DNA of 64,000 bases, from positions 5,574,001 through 5,638,000 of the forward strand of contig NZ_CM125436.1 of NCBI RefSeq assembly GCF_052072235.1, written 5' to 3'. The position numbers and the translations under genes are program-made. The stretch comes from Brevibacillus_D fluminis_A. GTDB lineage: Bacteria; Bacillota; Bacilli; Brevibacillales; Brevibacillaceae. Below, piece after piece: positions 51,398 to 60,320 of this stretch. The notes beneath the pieces were generated by a model. The model was not told where the DNA came from, did no database searches, and saw nothing but the letters and a program-made list of their open reading frames with translations. The stretch's first letter is position 1, and every line of letters starts with the position of its first letter.

Positions 51398-54300
51398 CTA
51401 TTTCTTCTGCTGCAAGATTCGATAGAGCGCTACTGCTGTCACAGACCGTGTAGTCGGTTTGTTCGGCTCGAACTTGCCGTTCTGGCTGTCCATCAGCCCT
51501 TGGCCCGCTACGTTGTTGATTGCAGCGGACGCCCATTGCGGCCACGCTTTCCTATCGGCTGGTGCTTGGGCAGGCTGGGCTTTCTTTTGCAGAATGCGGT
51601 CGAGAATGACGGCCGCTTCCGCCCTGGTCACAGCCTGGTCGGGTCTGAACGTTTTATCGGTGTAGCCTTTTACCAAGCCTTTGGTCAACGCGACTTGCAC
51701 AGGTCCTTGCGCATAGTCGGGAATGGTGTCCTTAAAGGAGAGCTTTGGCTTGGCCGGAAGCTCCCACGCGAAGACGCGGGCCAACAGCGTGACAAACTGC
51801 GCTCTTGTCAACGAATTTTCCGGTCCGAACAATTCGTTGGTAATCCCTTTGACCAACCCTTTCTGGGCCATATAGGTGATCTCATCCTTGGCCGGATGGT
51901 TGATGATGTCGACAAACGGCACATCGGCCGGCTTATCGAGATAATACGGGATGTAGGTTCCATATGCGTTGATCGGATAGACCCACTTCCCTTGTTCATC
52001 GACCTGGCCGATCAATGGATCAAATGTCTGGTTCGCCTCATTCACATAGAGCAAACCGATTCCTTTTCCTTTGATCCAGTTTTTCGCGGCCAGCTTCACT
52101 GTGGATGTCGTATTGCCGAATTGGTCCTGCTTGCCCGCCTTCAGCGCTCCCGGCTTCACGGTAAACGCATAGTCGGCCGGTACGTAGCCAGGCAGCTGCT
52201 GGTTGATGATCGAATTCACACCAAGCGAGACGGTATCCAGGAAGCTCGACGTGGCTGCAAACGAATAGCTCATGTCGAGTTCCGCGCCCAACGAGAGGGT
52301 TCCTGGCGTGTTGGTTTGCACCGTTTTGCCGCTAGGCTTCACAGCGCTCTCCGCTGGATAGAGCAGGGACGCTTCGTCAAAATAAACCGTGCCGCTCTCC
52401 GGCAGGATCTCATTGTTTTCTGCAGGGTCGACGACATAGATGCTGCGCAGTTGCAATGGATACACCGCTGCTGCCGGGAAGTATCCTTTCACCTGCTGCC
52501 ATCCTGTCCAATCGATGCGCTTGGCCAGATCGACGTAATAGACTTTCCCTTTTGCGTCGAGCACTTCTGCGCGCAGCCAGTGATTGCTGCTGTCGCCATA
52601 TACCCACAGGCCCATACCGAACGGCTTGCCCGGGATGTCTTCCGGCTTGGAGCCAAGTCGGCCATACGCGATCCGGGAATCGCTTTCCGGCGCGCCGGCA
52701 AAATTGTACGTCAGTTTCGCTGCTTTTTTCGTACGGAATACCGGATCGTTTCCGCCGGCACTCACTGCCGCGAAGGAACCGTGCGAGCTGAGCGAATCCG
52801 GATAAGCGGTATGGTACATGGACGGCTGGTTGTCGAATGTCAGCCACGGCTGCTCAAATGCGCCGATATTTACTGGCACCGTCGTGCTGAGCCCGTCGTA
52901 TGTAACCTTGAGGTTGGCTTTCCCGACCTGGTCGCCCGCAATGAGCTGGAGATTGTCGTCGACCGAAGCCGACGGTGAATCAACCGAAATGGTTACGCTT
53001 TTCGGTGTTGCCGCAATCATCTGGCCTTTTTTGGTTTTCAGCTTGATATCAAGCCCAAGCGTTTGACCAGGCGCGATATTGATCGGATTCGGTCCGACGA
53101 TGATCTGTTCGATGTCCTTACCTGTTATGACACTCACATCGCGTTTTTGCGACACATTGCCGACTGTTGCCGTAATCGTTGTCGTGCCGGAACGACTCGG
53201 GATAAACTTGTTTTGCTCGAATGTTCCCGCATCCGCTCCGACCTGCCAGTTAATCTGGTCAGGCTTGATCGTATAAGGCAAATAATGCGTATCGTATGCC
53301 TTGGTTGTAAATTCGGCAGCTTGTCCGATCAACACCTCTGTCGGGCCATTGATCTGAAAACCGAGCAAATCGCCCGGAGGCGCCGTATTGTAGATGGCAA
53401 GTCCCGTCGGCACGCGACGCTCCGCTCCGCCTTTAGGCGTGTTGATCGCCCGCACATCCGTCTCGCCCAGCATCCGCGCGGACATTGTGGTGGACCCGCC
53501 GCCGTCGAAATTGACCGCTTTGTACGCACCGATCTCCACCATGATCTGTGCCAGCTCTTCGAGACTTAGACCGGAGCTGCTGGCCGTGTCGACCGCCACC
53601 ATGTACATGGTTTTGCCATCCTGGGAAACCCCTACCGCCGTCCGCGCATTCAAGCCTTTGACCGAGCTGTCCACATTAAAGGACGTGATCGCCTTGCCCT
53701 GGTTGACCAGCAGCAGCTGACCGCCTACCGCCTGCATCCAGTTCCGGTCGGTCGGGGCATTCTGGTAATCAATCTGCGCTGTCGAGCCCACAGGGAACTG
53801 CTGCAGCAAAAAGTTGGCAGCTGCTCCTTGTCCCCAAAGCACATAACCGTTTGGCGGAATCGTCGCGGCCGGCTGATTGATTCGCACTTCTTTCGCCACG
53901 TTGTTGTCAAAGACTACTTCCACGATGTTTTGGTAGCCGGATATTGGCCCAAGGCTTGTCTTGCCGAATTTGGGCGTGTACATGTTCAATTGATCTAGAT
54001 GGCTTTTGCCTTTTGTCGTGTTGTACTCTTCCTTGTTGATTCCGCGCAGCGGGAACGTCACGCCGCTTGGAGCCGTCACCTTGCCGGAAAACGTGAAATG
54101 TTCGATCGCCGCCGTTTTGTCGTCGGTGATTCCGAGGCTGTACCAGTAATCGATCTGCCCCATTGACGAGATGATCTCGCCATCCTTGAGCACCTGCCCA
54201 AACGGCGCACCGCGTTTTGTCATGTTGAAAAAGTCGGCATTGATCGCCGAGATGGCTCCTGTTTCGCGGGCCATCTGGGTGACGGTTTGCTTTTGCGTCA

Positions 54301-54565
54301 GCAAGCCGCCTGTGCCGTACACCGGCTTCACTTCAAGATACTGATTGTTGAGGTCCGCTTTGGTGACAAAGACCGTCACCTGTTGATCGCCGAAAGATTT
54401 GGTATATTTTATCAGCGTGGCTCCTTCACCAATCGTCTGCTGCCACATGATCGACAGCGGGCTGGTCACAACTCGCGCTTCCGCCACGTTTGCCGCCAAC
54501 GGAAAAATCGCTCCCCACGCGATGACGCCAGCCGTGACGAGCGACAAGACCTTATGCTTTTTCAC
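51398..54565 (-). CDS. SLH-anchored exported protein with phosphodiester glycosidase (NAGPA-type) domain
   Basis: 1055 residues from GTG 54565 (MKKHKVLSLVTAGVIAWG), with GAGGAGAGGAG upstream; the longer frame lacks a site. Signal peptide, then a NAGPA-type phosphodiester glycosidase domain (about 80-400: SAINADFFNM, NARTAVGVSQDG and AVNFDGGGSTTM hold the conserved Asp/Gly core). Ig-like modules, a carbohydrate-binding-like beta region (about 585-750) and three C-terminal SLH domains (about 870-1055, with LTRAQFVTLLARVF and VTRAEAAVILDRIL) follow. NAGPA relatives remove GlcNAc from phosphodiester-linked sugars; the bacterial substrate is probably a wall polymer or exopolysaccharide. The SLH tail fixes it to the secondary wall polymer. 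The gene is preceded by wecB, on the same strand but separated by a terminator. Confidence 0.88.
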   Translation of the reverse strand: MKKHKVLSLVTAGVIAWGAIFPLAANVAEARVVTSPLSIMWQQTIGEGATLIKYTKSFGDQQVTVFVTKADLNNQYLEVKPVYGTGGLLTQKQTVTQMARETGAISAINADFFNMTKRGAPFGQVLKDGEIISSMGQIDYWYSLGITDDKTAAIEHFTFSGKVTAPSGVTFPLRGINKEEYNTTKGKSHLDQLNMYTPKFGKTSLGPISGYQNIVEVVFDNNVAKEVRINQPAATIPPNGYVLWGQGAAANFLLQQFPVGSTAQIDYQNAPTDRNWMQAVGGQLLLVNQGKAITSFNVDSSVKGLNARTAVGVSQDGKTMYMVAVDTASSSGLSLEELAQIMVEIGAYKAVNFDGGGSTTMSARMLGETDVRAINTPKGGAERRVPTGLAIYNTAPPGDLLGFQINGPTEVLIGQAAEFTTKAYDTHYLPYTIKPDQINWQVGADAGTFEQNKFIPSRSGTTTITATVGNVSQKRDVSVITGKDIEQIIVGPNPINIAPGQTLGLDIKLKTKKGQMIAATPKSVTISVDSPSASVDDNLQLIAGDQVGKANLKVTYDGLSTTVPVNIGAFEQPWLTFDNQPSMYHTAYPDSLSSHGSFAAVSAGGNDPVFRTKKAAKLTYNFAGAPESDSRIAYGRLGSKPEDIPGKPFGMGLWVYGDSSNHWLRAEVLDAKGKVYYVDLAKRIDWTGWQQVKGYFPAAAVYPLQLRSIYVVDPAENNEILPESGTVYFDEASLLYPAESAVKPSGKTVQTNTPGTLSLGAELDMSYSFAATSSFLDTVSLGVNSIINQQLPGYVPADYAFTVKPGALKAGKQDQFGNTTSTVKLAAKNWIKGKGIGLLYVNEANQTFDPLIGQVDEQGKWVYPINAYGTYIPYYLDKPADVPFVDIINHPAKDEITYMAQKGLVKGITNELFGPENSLTRAQFVTLLARVFAWELPAKPKLSFKDTIPDYAQGPVQVALTKGLVKGYTDKTFRPDQAVTRAEAAVILDRILQKKAQPAQAPADRKAWPQWASAAINNVAGQGLMDSQNGKFEPNKPTTRSVTAVALYRILQQKK

Positions 54566-54604
54566 GGTGCAAACTCCTCTCCTCAGGAAAAAACTATCTC
54601 TCTT

Positions 54605-54633
54605 TTTATAAGAATAAGCCGTCTCGCGTGCAA
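54605..54633 (-). promoter_or_regulatory. Candidate promoter of the SLH/phosphodiester-glycosidase gene
   Basis: Minus-strand -35 TTGCAC (54628-54633), 17-base spacer, -10 TATAAA (54605-54610), about 40 bases before the GTG start. The -35 matches only in its TTG. Confidence 0.45.
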
Positions 54634-54743
54634 AATTATCCATATTCGTTTGACGCGGATTTTGGCTGTTTGGTTTCATCGATTCCGTCGATTTTTTCTG
54701 GTAAATTTCGACAATCACGAAAAGTCTCTATGTAGCTGCGAAA

Positions 54744-54772
54744 GGAAAAAGAGGCGTCATCAAACGCCTCAT
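54744..54772 (-). terminator. Terminator after wecB
   Basis: GAGGCGT and ACGCCTC (about 54752-54771) form a 7-bp stem with a 6-base loop a few bases past the wecB stop. On the minus strand a T-rich stretch follows. Coordinates are good to a base or two. Confidence 0.8.
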
Positions 54773-54776
54773 CCTT

Positions 54777-55946
54777 TTATTTTGCGTGGCCTGGCTGAAA
54801 TGGCGCCGGACGCTCGCTCTTGTATCCAAAATGGTAGAGAATCGCTTCCACGATGCGCTCGGAGGCTTTGCCGTCGCCATACGGGTTGGCTGCTTTCGCC
54901 ATTTTTTCATAGGCTGCAGCATCGCGGAGCAGCTCGTCCGCCAGACGGTACACTTGATCTTCATCGGTCCCGGCAAGCTTCAACGTGCCCGCTTCGATGC
55001 CTTCCGGACGCTCTGTCGTATCACGCAGAACGAGGACAGGCACGCCAAGCGAAGGCGCTTCTTCTTGTACACCGCCGGAATCGGTCAAAATCAGGTGGGC
55101 GCGACGCGCAAAGTTGTGGAAGTCAAATGCATCCAGCGGTTCGATCAGATGGATGCGCTCGTGGCTCCCCAAAATTTCCTGGGCCACTTCCTGCACAGCC
55201 GGATTCAAGTGCACCGGATACACCACGGCAATATCCTGATGCTCGTCGACCAGACGGCGGACAGCACGGAAAATGCGGCGCATCGGCTCACCCAGATTTT
55301 CGCGGCGGTGAGCGGTCATGAGCACCATCTTTTTGCCTGCCGTTTTGCTTAAAACCGGATGCGTATAGTCAGCGCGCACCGTTGTTTGCAGCGCATCGAT
55401 CGCCGTGTTGCCTGTGACGAAGATCGCTTCCTCCGGCTTGTTTTCGCGGCGGAGGTTGTCAGCTGCACCATCGGTCGGCGAAAAATGCAGGTCTGCCATC
55501 ACGCCTGTCAGCTGGCGGTTCATCTCTTCAGGGAATGGCGAGTATTTGTCCCATGTACGCAGGCCTGCCTCGACATGGCCGATCGCCACTTGATTGTAAA
55601 ATGCGGCGAGACTCGCCACAAACGTCGTCGTCGTATCGCCATGCACGAGCACGATGTCCGGCTTCTGCTCCTTGATGACCTCATCCAACGCTTCCAGCGC
55701 ACGGGTCGTAATTTGCAGGAGGGTCTGGCGATCTTTCATGATGTTCAAATCAATATCCGGGGTGATGCTGAAAATTTCCAGCACCTGATCCAGCATTTGC
55801 CGATGCTGTGCAGTCACACAGACAATCGATTGGATCTGCTCGGGATGCTTGCCGAGTTCGTGGACAAGCGGCGCCATCTTGATGGCTTCCGGTCTTGTCC
55901 CGAATACGGTCATCACTTTGAGTTGCTTACGGTTTTCGCTCATCAT
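54777..55946 (-). CDS. wecB: UDP-N-acetylglucosamine 2-epimerase (non-hydrolysing)
   Basis: 389 residues, GT-B fold. It interconverts UDP-GlcNAc and UDP-ManNAc, the donor used for the linkage unit of teichoic acids and for ManNAc-containing secondary wall polymers that bind SLH domains. Motifs: MTVFGTRPEAIKMAPLVHEL (about 12-31), VHGDTTTTFVASLAAFY (about 99-115), MTAHRRENLGEPMRRIFRA (about 217-235) and ILTDSGGVQEEAPSLGVP (about 288-305). It starts five bases after upp, so the two share one transcript. mnaA is the B. subtilis name for this function. Functionally it matches tagA and the SLH proteins in this window. Confidence 0.93.
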   Translation of the reverse strand: MMSENRKQLKVMTVFGTRPEAIKMAPLVHELGKHPEQIQSIVCVTAQHRQMLDQVLEIFSITPDIDLNIMKDRQTLLQITTRALEALDEVIKEQKPDIVLVHGDTTTTFVASLAAFYNQVAIGHVEAGLRTWDKYSPFPEEMNRQLTGVMADLHFSPTDGAADNLRRENKPEEAIFVTGNTAIDALQTTVRADYTHPVLSKTAGKKMVLMTAHRRENLGEPMRRIFRAVRRLVDEHQDIAVVYPVHLNPAVQEVAQEILGSHERIHLIEPLDAFDFHNFARRAHLILTDSGGVQEEAPSLGVPVLVLRDTTERPEGIEAGTLKLAGTDEDQVYRLADELLRDAAAYEKMAKAANPYGDGKASERIVEAILYHFGYKSERPAPFQPGHAK

Positions 55947-55951
55947 CGCAC

Positions 55952-56581
55952 CTACTTCGTTCCGTAGAGACGGTCACCTGCGTCGCCCAACCCTGGTACG
56001 ATATATCCATGGTCATTCAACTGCTCATCGACTGCAGCAACAAAAATGTCTACGTCCGGATGATCTTCCTGCACCACTTTGATTCCTTCAGGAGCGGCGA
56101 TCAGGCACATCAGCTTCATGTTTTTCGCACCGCGCTTTTTCAAAGCCGCAATCGCGACGGATGCGGAACCGCCGGTCGCGAGCATCGGATCGATCACGAT
56201 CAGCTCACGCTCCTCGATGTCGGTCGGCAGCTTGGCATAATATTCAACAGGCTTCAATGTTTCCGGATCGCGGTACAAGCCGATATGGCCCACTTTTGCG
56301 GCAGGGATCAGCTTCAGTACGCCGTCAACCATGCCGAGGCCGGCGCGCAGGATTGGAATCAAGCCGATTTTTTTACCGGCGAGCACCTTGGATTTAGCTG
56401 TGGTGACCGGCGTCTCGATTTCGGTTTCTTGCAATGGCATATCGCGGGTAATCTCGTACGCCATCAAAGTCGCAACTTCATCTACCAATTCGCGGAATTC
56501 TTTCGTTCCCGTATTTTTGTCACGAATAAACGTCAATTTATGCTGGATTAAGGGGTGGTCGAACACATATACACGACTCAT
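55952..56581 (-). CDS. upp: Uracil phosphoribosyltransferase
   Basis: 209 residues, full length. It salvages uracil: uracil + PRPP to UMP. The PRPP loop is ELIVIDPMLATGGSASVAI (about 125-143) and the uracil-binding C terminus has NDHGYIVPGLGDAGDRLYGTK (read in parts). It has its own strong promoter and forms a two-gene unit with wecB. In B. subtilis it sits beside glyA, as here. Confidence 0.96.
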   Translation of the reverse strand: MSRVYVFDHPLIQHKLTFIRDKNTGTKEFRELVDEVATLMAYEITRDMPLQETEIETPVTTAKSKVLAGKKIGLIPILRAGLGMVDGVLKLIPAAKVGHIGLYRDPETLKPVEYYAKLPTDIEERELIVIDPMLATGGSASVAIAALKKRGAKNMKLMCLIAAPEGIKVVQEDHPDVDIFVAAVDEQLNDHGYIVPGLGDAGDRLYGTK

Positions 56582-56619
56582 GTATGTTCCTCCGTTTCTG
56601 CTTTGCGGACATCCTACTT

Positions 56620-56648
56620 ATAATAGCGTTTGCGACCGCAACCGTCAA
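56620..56648 (-). promoter_or_regulatory. Promoter of upp-wecB
   Basis: Minus-strand -35 TTGACG (56643-56648, 5 of 6), 17-base spacer, -10 TATTAT (56620-56625, 5 of 6), about 40 bases before the upp ATG. Confidence 0.72.
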
Positions 56649-56666
56649 TTTCGGCTGAAAACGCGA

Positions 56667-56702
56667 AAACAGGCCTACGGCATGACGCCGTTGGGCCTGT
56701 TT
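56667..56702 (-). terminator. Terminator after glyA
   Basis: AAACAGGCC-TACGGC (56667-56681) pairs with GCCGTTGGGCCTGTTT (56687-56702) with one mismatch and a 5-base loop. The minus strand continues in T. Confidence 0.85.
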
Positions 56703-56709
56703 GGTTCTT

Positions 56710-57960
56710 TTAGTATTGCAAGCCTTCGTAGAGCGGGAAGCGGGCGCAAAGTGCGGCCACGCGGGCGCGGGCTTCTTCATGCTTCGCTGCATCCTGCGGG
56801 TTTTTCAATGTCAGTGCGATGATTGCGGCAACCTCTTTCATCGCTTCTTCATCAAAGCCGCGGCTTGTCACCGCTGGCGTACCCATGCGCACTCCGCTCG
56901 TGACGAACGGGCTGGCCGGATCGTAAGGAATCGTGTTTTTGTTCGTTGTAATTGAAACTTCATCCAGCAGATGCTCCGCTTCTTTACCGGACAAACCTGT
57001 GCTGCGTACATCAACCAGCACGAGATGGTTGTCCGTACCGCCGGATACGAGTGTCAAACCTTCAGCCGTCAACGCTTCTGCAAATGCTTTCGCGTTTTTC
57101 ACGATACGGCTTGCGTAGTCTTTGAATTCCGGTTTCAGCACTTCGCCGAAAGCGACTGCTTTGGCAGCGATCACGTGCATCAAAGGACCGCCTTGTACGC
57201 CCGGGAACATGGACTTGTCGATCGCTTTGGCAAACTCTTCTTTGCAGAGGATGATCCCGCCGCGAGGACCGCGCAATGTTTTATGCGTAGTGGAAGTGAC
57301 AAAGTGTGCATGCGGCACCGGGTTCGGATGCAAGCCTGCCGCAACCAGACCGGCGATGTGCGCCATGTCTACCATGAAGTAAGCGCCGACTTCATCTGCG
57401 ATTTCACGGAATTTGGCAAAATCGATTTCGCGCGGATAGGCACTCGCGCCTGCAACGATCAGCTTCGGTTTATGTTCCAGCGCTTTGGCGCGAACAACAT
57501 CATAGTCGATGCGGTGAGTGGTTTCATCCACGCCGTATTCTACGAAATTGTACAAGGTTCCAGAGAAGTTAACAGGGCTACCATGCGTCAAGTGACCGCC
57601 ATGGGACAGATTCATCCCGAGTACCGTATCGCCAGGTTGGAGAATGGTGAAGTAAACGCCCATGTTCGCCTGTGCACCGGAGTGCGGCTGTACGTTGGCA
57701 TGCTCAGCGCCAAAAATTTCTTTCAGGCGATCGCGAGCGATATCCTCAACGATGTCGACATATTCACAGCCGCCGTAGTAGCGACGACCTGGATAGCCTT
57801 CCGCATACTTGTTGGTCAAAACGGTTCCCATTGCTTCCATAACAGCGCGGCTAACGAAGTTCTCGGATGCGATCAACTCGATTTTGTCGCGTTGTCTTCC
57901 CAATTCCTGGCGCATTGCTGCCATTACTTGCGGGTCTTGCTCTTTCAAGAATTCAAACAT
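56710..57960 (-). CDS. glyA: Serine hydroxymethyltransferase
   Basis: 416 residues. It converts serine and tetrahydrofolate to glycine and methylene-THF, the main one-carbon source. PLP enzyme: ELIASENFVSRAVMEAMGTV (about 30-49), the PLP Lys in VTSTTHKTLRGPRGGII (about 220-236) and GVRMGTPAVTSRGFDEEAM (about 356-374). It lies 41 bases after ywlG. Together with rpiB and ywlG it forms one transcription unit ended by a strong terminator. Confidence 0.96.
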   Translation of the reverse strand: MFEFLKEQDPQVMAAMRQELGRQRDKIELIASENFVSRAVMEAMGTVLTNKYAEGYPGRRYYGGCEYVDIVEDIARDRLKEIFGAEHANVQPHSGAQANMGVYFTILQPGDTVLGMNLSHGGHLTHGSPVNFSGTLYNFVEYGVDETTHRIDYDVVRAKALEHKPKLIVAGASAYPREIDFAKFREIADEVGAYFMVDMAHIAGLVAAGLHPNPVPHAHFVTSTTHKTLRGPRGGIILCKEEFAKAIDKSMFPGVQGGPLMHVIAAKAVAFGEVLKPEFKDYASRIVKNAKAFAEALTAEGLTLVSGGTDNHLVLVDVRSTGLSGKEAEHLLDEVSITTNKNTIPYDPASPFVTSGVRMGTPAVTSRGFDEEAMKEVAAIIALTLKNPQDAAKHEEARARVAALCARFPLYEGLQY

Positions 57961-58001
57961 GGCTTGATAGCCTCCTATCGCTTCTTTTTTCTATATAGTA
58001 G

Positions 58002-58571
58002 TTATGAACAGCTGTTATTTGCATCCGTCAGCTCGTAGACGGCTCGTGCGCCGCCAATCAGCTTCGGCCTGGTTTGCGCTGCCGTCACATGCGCTTCCCC
58101 AATCTGCCGCAAGCTTGGCCGAATCGGCACCGCCACATGTCGCAAATGCATGCCGATAAAGGTATCGCCAATATCGATTCCTGCATGCGCTTGAATATGC
58201 TCGACCATGACGGGATCTTTCAATTGTCGGTACGCATAAGCTGCCATCGCTCCGCCGGCTGTCGGAACAGGGACGACCGTCACCTCGTCCAGACCAAACC
58301 GCTCCATGCTTGTCCGCTCGATGACCAGCGCGCGGTTCAGATGCTCGCAGCACTGAAAGGCCACATCAAAGCCGTGCGCCTCCTGCACTTCGCGAATGCC
58401 GCTGTAAAGCGCGGCTGCTACCTCTGCACTGCCCGCTTTGCCGATCTGCTTGCCCAGCACTTCACTGGTGCTGCAGCCGATAACCAGCAGGCGTCCGGCT
58501 CCCAGTTTGGCGCTTTGCTGCACTTCTGCCACGATGGTCTTGACCTGTTGCTTCAATACGTCCAGGTCCAT
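58002..58571 (-). CDS. ywlG: YwlG/TIGR01440 family protein
   Basis: 189 residues, a conserved protein of Firmicutes with no known reaction. Diagnostic: GRLLVIGCSTSEVLGKQIGKAGS (read in parts, about 24-46), AFQCCEHLNRALVIER (about 76-91), VPVPTAGGAMAAYAYRQL (about 104-121), HAGIDIGDTFIGMHLRHVAVP (read in parts). ATG 58571 immediately follows the rpiB stop. The fold resembles NagB/RpiA-like proteins, but that is not proof of function. Confidence 0.88.
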   Translation of the reverse strand: MDLDVLKQQVKTIVAEVQQSAKLGAGRLLVIGCSTSEVLGKQIGKAGSAEVAAALYSGIREVQEAHGFDVAFQCCEHLNRALVIERTSMERFGLDEVTVVPVPTAGGAMAAYAYRQLKDPVMVEHIQAHAGIDIGDTFIGMHLRHVAVPIRPSLRQIGEAHVTAAQTRPKLIGGARAVYELTDANNSCS

Positions 58572-58572
58572 C

Positions 58573-59028
58573 TTACTTCACTCCCGCGTGCTTGGCTTCA
58601 ATCTCCTTGATTTTGTCCACACGGCGTTCATGGCGACCGCCTAAAAATTCAGTCTCCAGCCAAATTTTCACGATGTCCAAAGCAAGGCCTGGTCCGATGA
58701 CTCGCTCGCCCATCGCCAATACGTTTGAATCGTTGTGCTCACGTGTTGCTTTTGCCGAAAACGTGTCATGCACCAGCGCGCAGCGAATGCCGCGAACCTT
58801 GTTGGCAGCAATCGACATGCCGATCCCTGTGCCGCAAACCAGAATACCCCGATCAAACTCGCCGGATGCCACTTTTTCAGCCACCGGCAGCGCGTAATCC
58901 GGATAATCGACCGACGTTTCACACTCGCAGCCAAAGTCTTCATAGCTGATATTCATCGACTCCAGAAGCGATTTAATCTCTTGTTTCAGCTTAAATCCGC
59001 CGTGATCGGCAGCCAATGCAACTTTCAT
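58573..59028 (-). CDS. rpiB: Ribose-5-phosphate isomerase B
   Basis: 151 residues. It interconverts ribose-5-phosphate and ribulose-5-phosphate. LAADHGGFKLKQEIKSLLES (about 5-24), the catalytic Cys in FDRGILVCGTGIGMSIAANKV (read in parts, about residue 69) and ARCALVHD-like region GIRCALVHDTFSAKATREHNDSNVLAMG (read in parts). ATG 59028 follows GAGGGAAC. First gene of rpiB-ywlG-glyA, with a clear promoter. Confidence 0.95.
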   Translation of the reverse strand: MKVALAADHGGFKLKQEIKSLLESMNISYEDFGCECETSVDYPDYALPVAEKVASGEFDRGILVCGTGIGMSIAANKVRGIRCALVHDTFSAKATREHNDSNVLAMGERVIGPGLALDIVKIWLETEFLGGRHERRVDKIKEIEAKHAGVK

Positions 59029-59061
59029 GTGAGTTCCCTCGCTTTTTCGTAATTCATGCTT

Positions 59062-59091
59062 ATTATACCGCTAATCCCGAAGATATGTCAC
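59062..59091 (-). promoter_or_regulatory. Promoter of rpiB-ywlG-glyA
   Basis: Minus-strand -35 GTGACA (59086-59091, 5 of 6), 18-base spacer, perfect -10 TATAAT (59062-59067). Confidence 0.72.
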
Positions 59092-59192
59092 TGTATTTTG
59101 TTAGAACTGGGGCAAAACCTGTTACATTACTGTTAAAAAACCAGAAAACGTTCGGTTAACGCCTATTTTTTGGCGAAATCCGGACGAGCCTT

Positions 59193-59220
59193 AAAAAGGG
59201 ACTGGTTTATAACCAGCCCC
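59193..59220 (-). terminator. Terminator overlapping the end of ywlE
   Basis: GGGACTGGTT (59198-59207) and AACCAGCCCC (59211-59220) pair with one wobble, and a T-run follows on the minus strand. The 5' arm encodes the last residues and the stop codon of ywlE. Confidence 0.82.
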
Positions 59221-59644
59221 GCAATTTCTCATGCAGCTTGTCGAGCGATTGCTCCAATTCGGCAGCACATTGCTGATAAAGCGTGAAATCCCCGCCATAC
59301 GGATCGGCGATCTCCCCGGCTTCACCAATGAATTCCTTCAGCGTATACAGTTTATGCGCCACGCCGGGAAAATACTGCTGGATCATGGCTTTATGTCCAT
59401 GGGTCATAGTCAAAATCAGATCGGCCCAGGCAATCAGATGATCGTCAACACGCTGCGCAGCATGATCGTGTGCGATGCCGCGAAGCTCCAGAACCTTTCT
59501 GGCGTGTTCCGATGCACGTTGCCCCGCATAAGCAGAGACGCCAGCTGATTTGACCTCGAATCTGCCTTCCGTCTTGTCCCGAAACAACGCTTCCGCCATG
59601 GGGCTGCGGCAGGTGTTTCCGGTACAAACAAACAGCACCTTCAT
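59207..59644 (-). CDS. ywlE: Low-molecular-weight protein phosphatase, YwlE type (protein arginine phosphatase)
   Basis: 145 residues. The P-loop is VCTGNTCRSPMAEALF (about 6-21), with catalytic Cys7 and Arg13; the Thr at position 11 (GNTCR) is the residue known to select phospho-arginine in B. subtilis YwlE. The general-acid Asp lies in IADPYGGDFTLYQQC (about 112-126). It should reverse McsB arginine phosphorylation. It lies between mntP and rpiB, as in B. subtilis. Confidence 0.92.
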   Translation of the reverse strand: MKVLFVCTGNTCRSPMAEALFRDKTEGRFEVKSAGVSAYAGQRASEHARKVLELRGIAHDHAAQRVDDHLIAWADLILTMTHGHKAMIQQYFPGVAHKLYTLKEFIGEAGEIADPYGGDFTLYQQCAAELEQSLDKLHEKLRGWL

Positions 59645-59703
59645 CTGTTACCCTCCTTTTTCACAATATGGTTTGTCCTATTATACGCACGTTTCCAAGG
59701 GAC

Positions 59704-60264
59704 TTACCAGAGGAATTTGCACCCGAACAGGATCAGGATGACGCCCCCAATGATTTCGCTGTAGTCGCCGAGCCATCCCCCGAAACTGCGCCCGATCATC
59801 AGACCGCAGCCGGCCATCAAACCGCCCGTGACGCCAAAGAGCGTGACCGCCAGAAGCTGGTTCACCTCGATCAAGCCGAAGGAAAAGCCGACCGAAAGCG
59901 CGTCCAGGCTGACACTAACCGCAAACAGGATCAAGCCGAAGCCTTTGGTGTAAAGCTGGCTCTGCTTTTCTTCCTGTGTGAAACCACTCCATAACATATG
60001 TATGCCGAGCGCGATCAGGACCCCGCCGCCGATCAATACGGCTATATCCCCAACGACGCTGGAGAGGGTATGCCCAATCCAGATCCCCAAAAGCGGCATG
60101 GCTACATGAAACAGACCGATCGTTGTGCTGATGGAGAGCACTTCACGCAGTCGCAGTTTACCCATTCCGACGCCGATTCCCAAAGAAAAGGCATCCATCC
60201 CGAGCGCTAGCGAAATCAGCAGCAAGGTAATAAACTGCCCCCATTGAAACAATGAGATATCCAC
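59704..60264 (-). CDS. mntP: Manganese efflux pump MntP
   Basis: 186 residues, six membrane helices in two repeats. Conserved acidic motifs LALGMDAFSLGIGVGMG (about 18-34) and AVSVSLDALSVGFSFGL (about 108-124) mark the cation path. I chose GTG 60264 (MDISLFQWGQFITLLL) because GGAGGGGGAGG lies just upstream; the longer frame (17 residues more) starts before that site. It exports excess Mn2+. No yybP-ykoY-like leader is visible in the short upstream gap. Confidence 0.88.
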   Translation of the reverse strand: MDISLFQWGQFITLLLISLALGMDAFSLGIGVGMGKLRLREVLSISTTIGLFHVAMPLLGIWIGHTLSSVVGDIAVLIGGGVLIALGIHMLWSGFTQEEKQSQLYTKGFGLILFAVSVSLDALSVGFSFGLIEVNQLLAVTLFGVTGGLMAGCGLMIGRSFGGWLGDYSEIIGGVILILFGCKFLW

Positions 60265-60320
60265 GTTTCCTCCCCCTCCTGTCTCTTCACCATATGCGGA
60301 CAAGAGGGGAAACATTCATC

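Noticed and set aside
55947..56709. Possible pyrimidine-responsive attenuator before upp
   Set aside because: The hairpin at 56667-56702 lies upstream of the upp promoter and has a terminator layout for glyA. No PyrR-type leader is visible.
60265..60320. Manganese riboswitch (yybP-ykoY) before mntP
   Set aside because: The gap to ywlC is only 56 bases, too short for that element, and no typical paired structure is seen.
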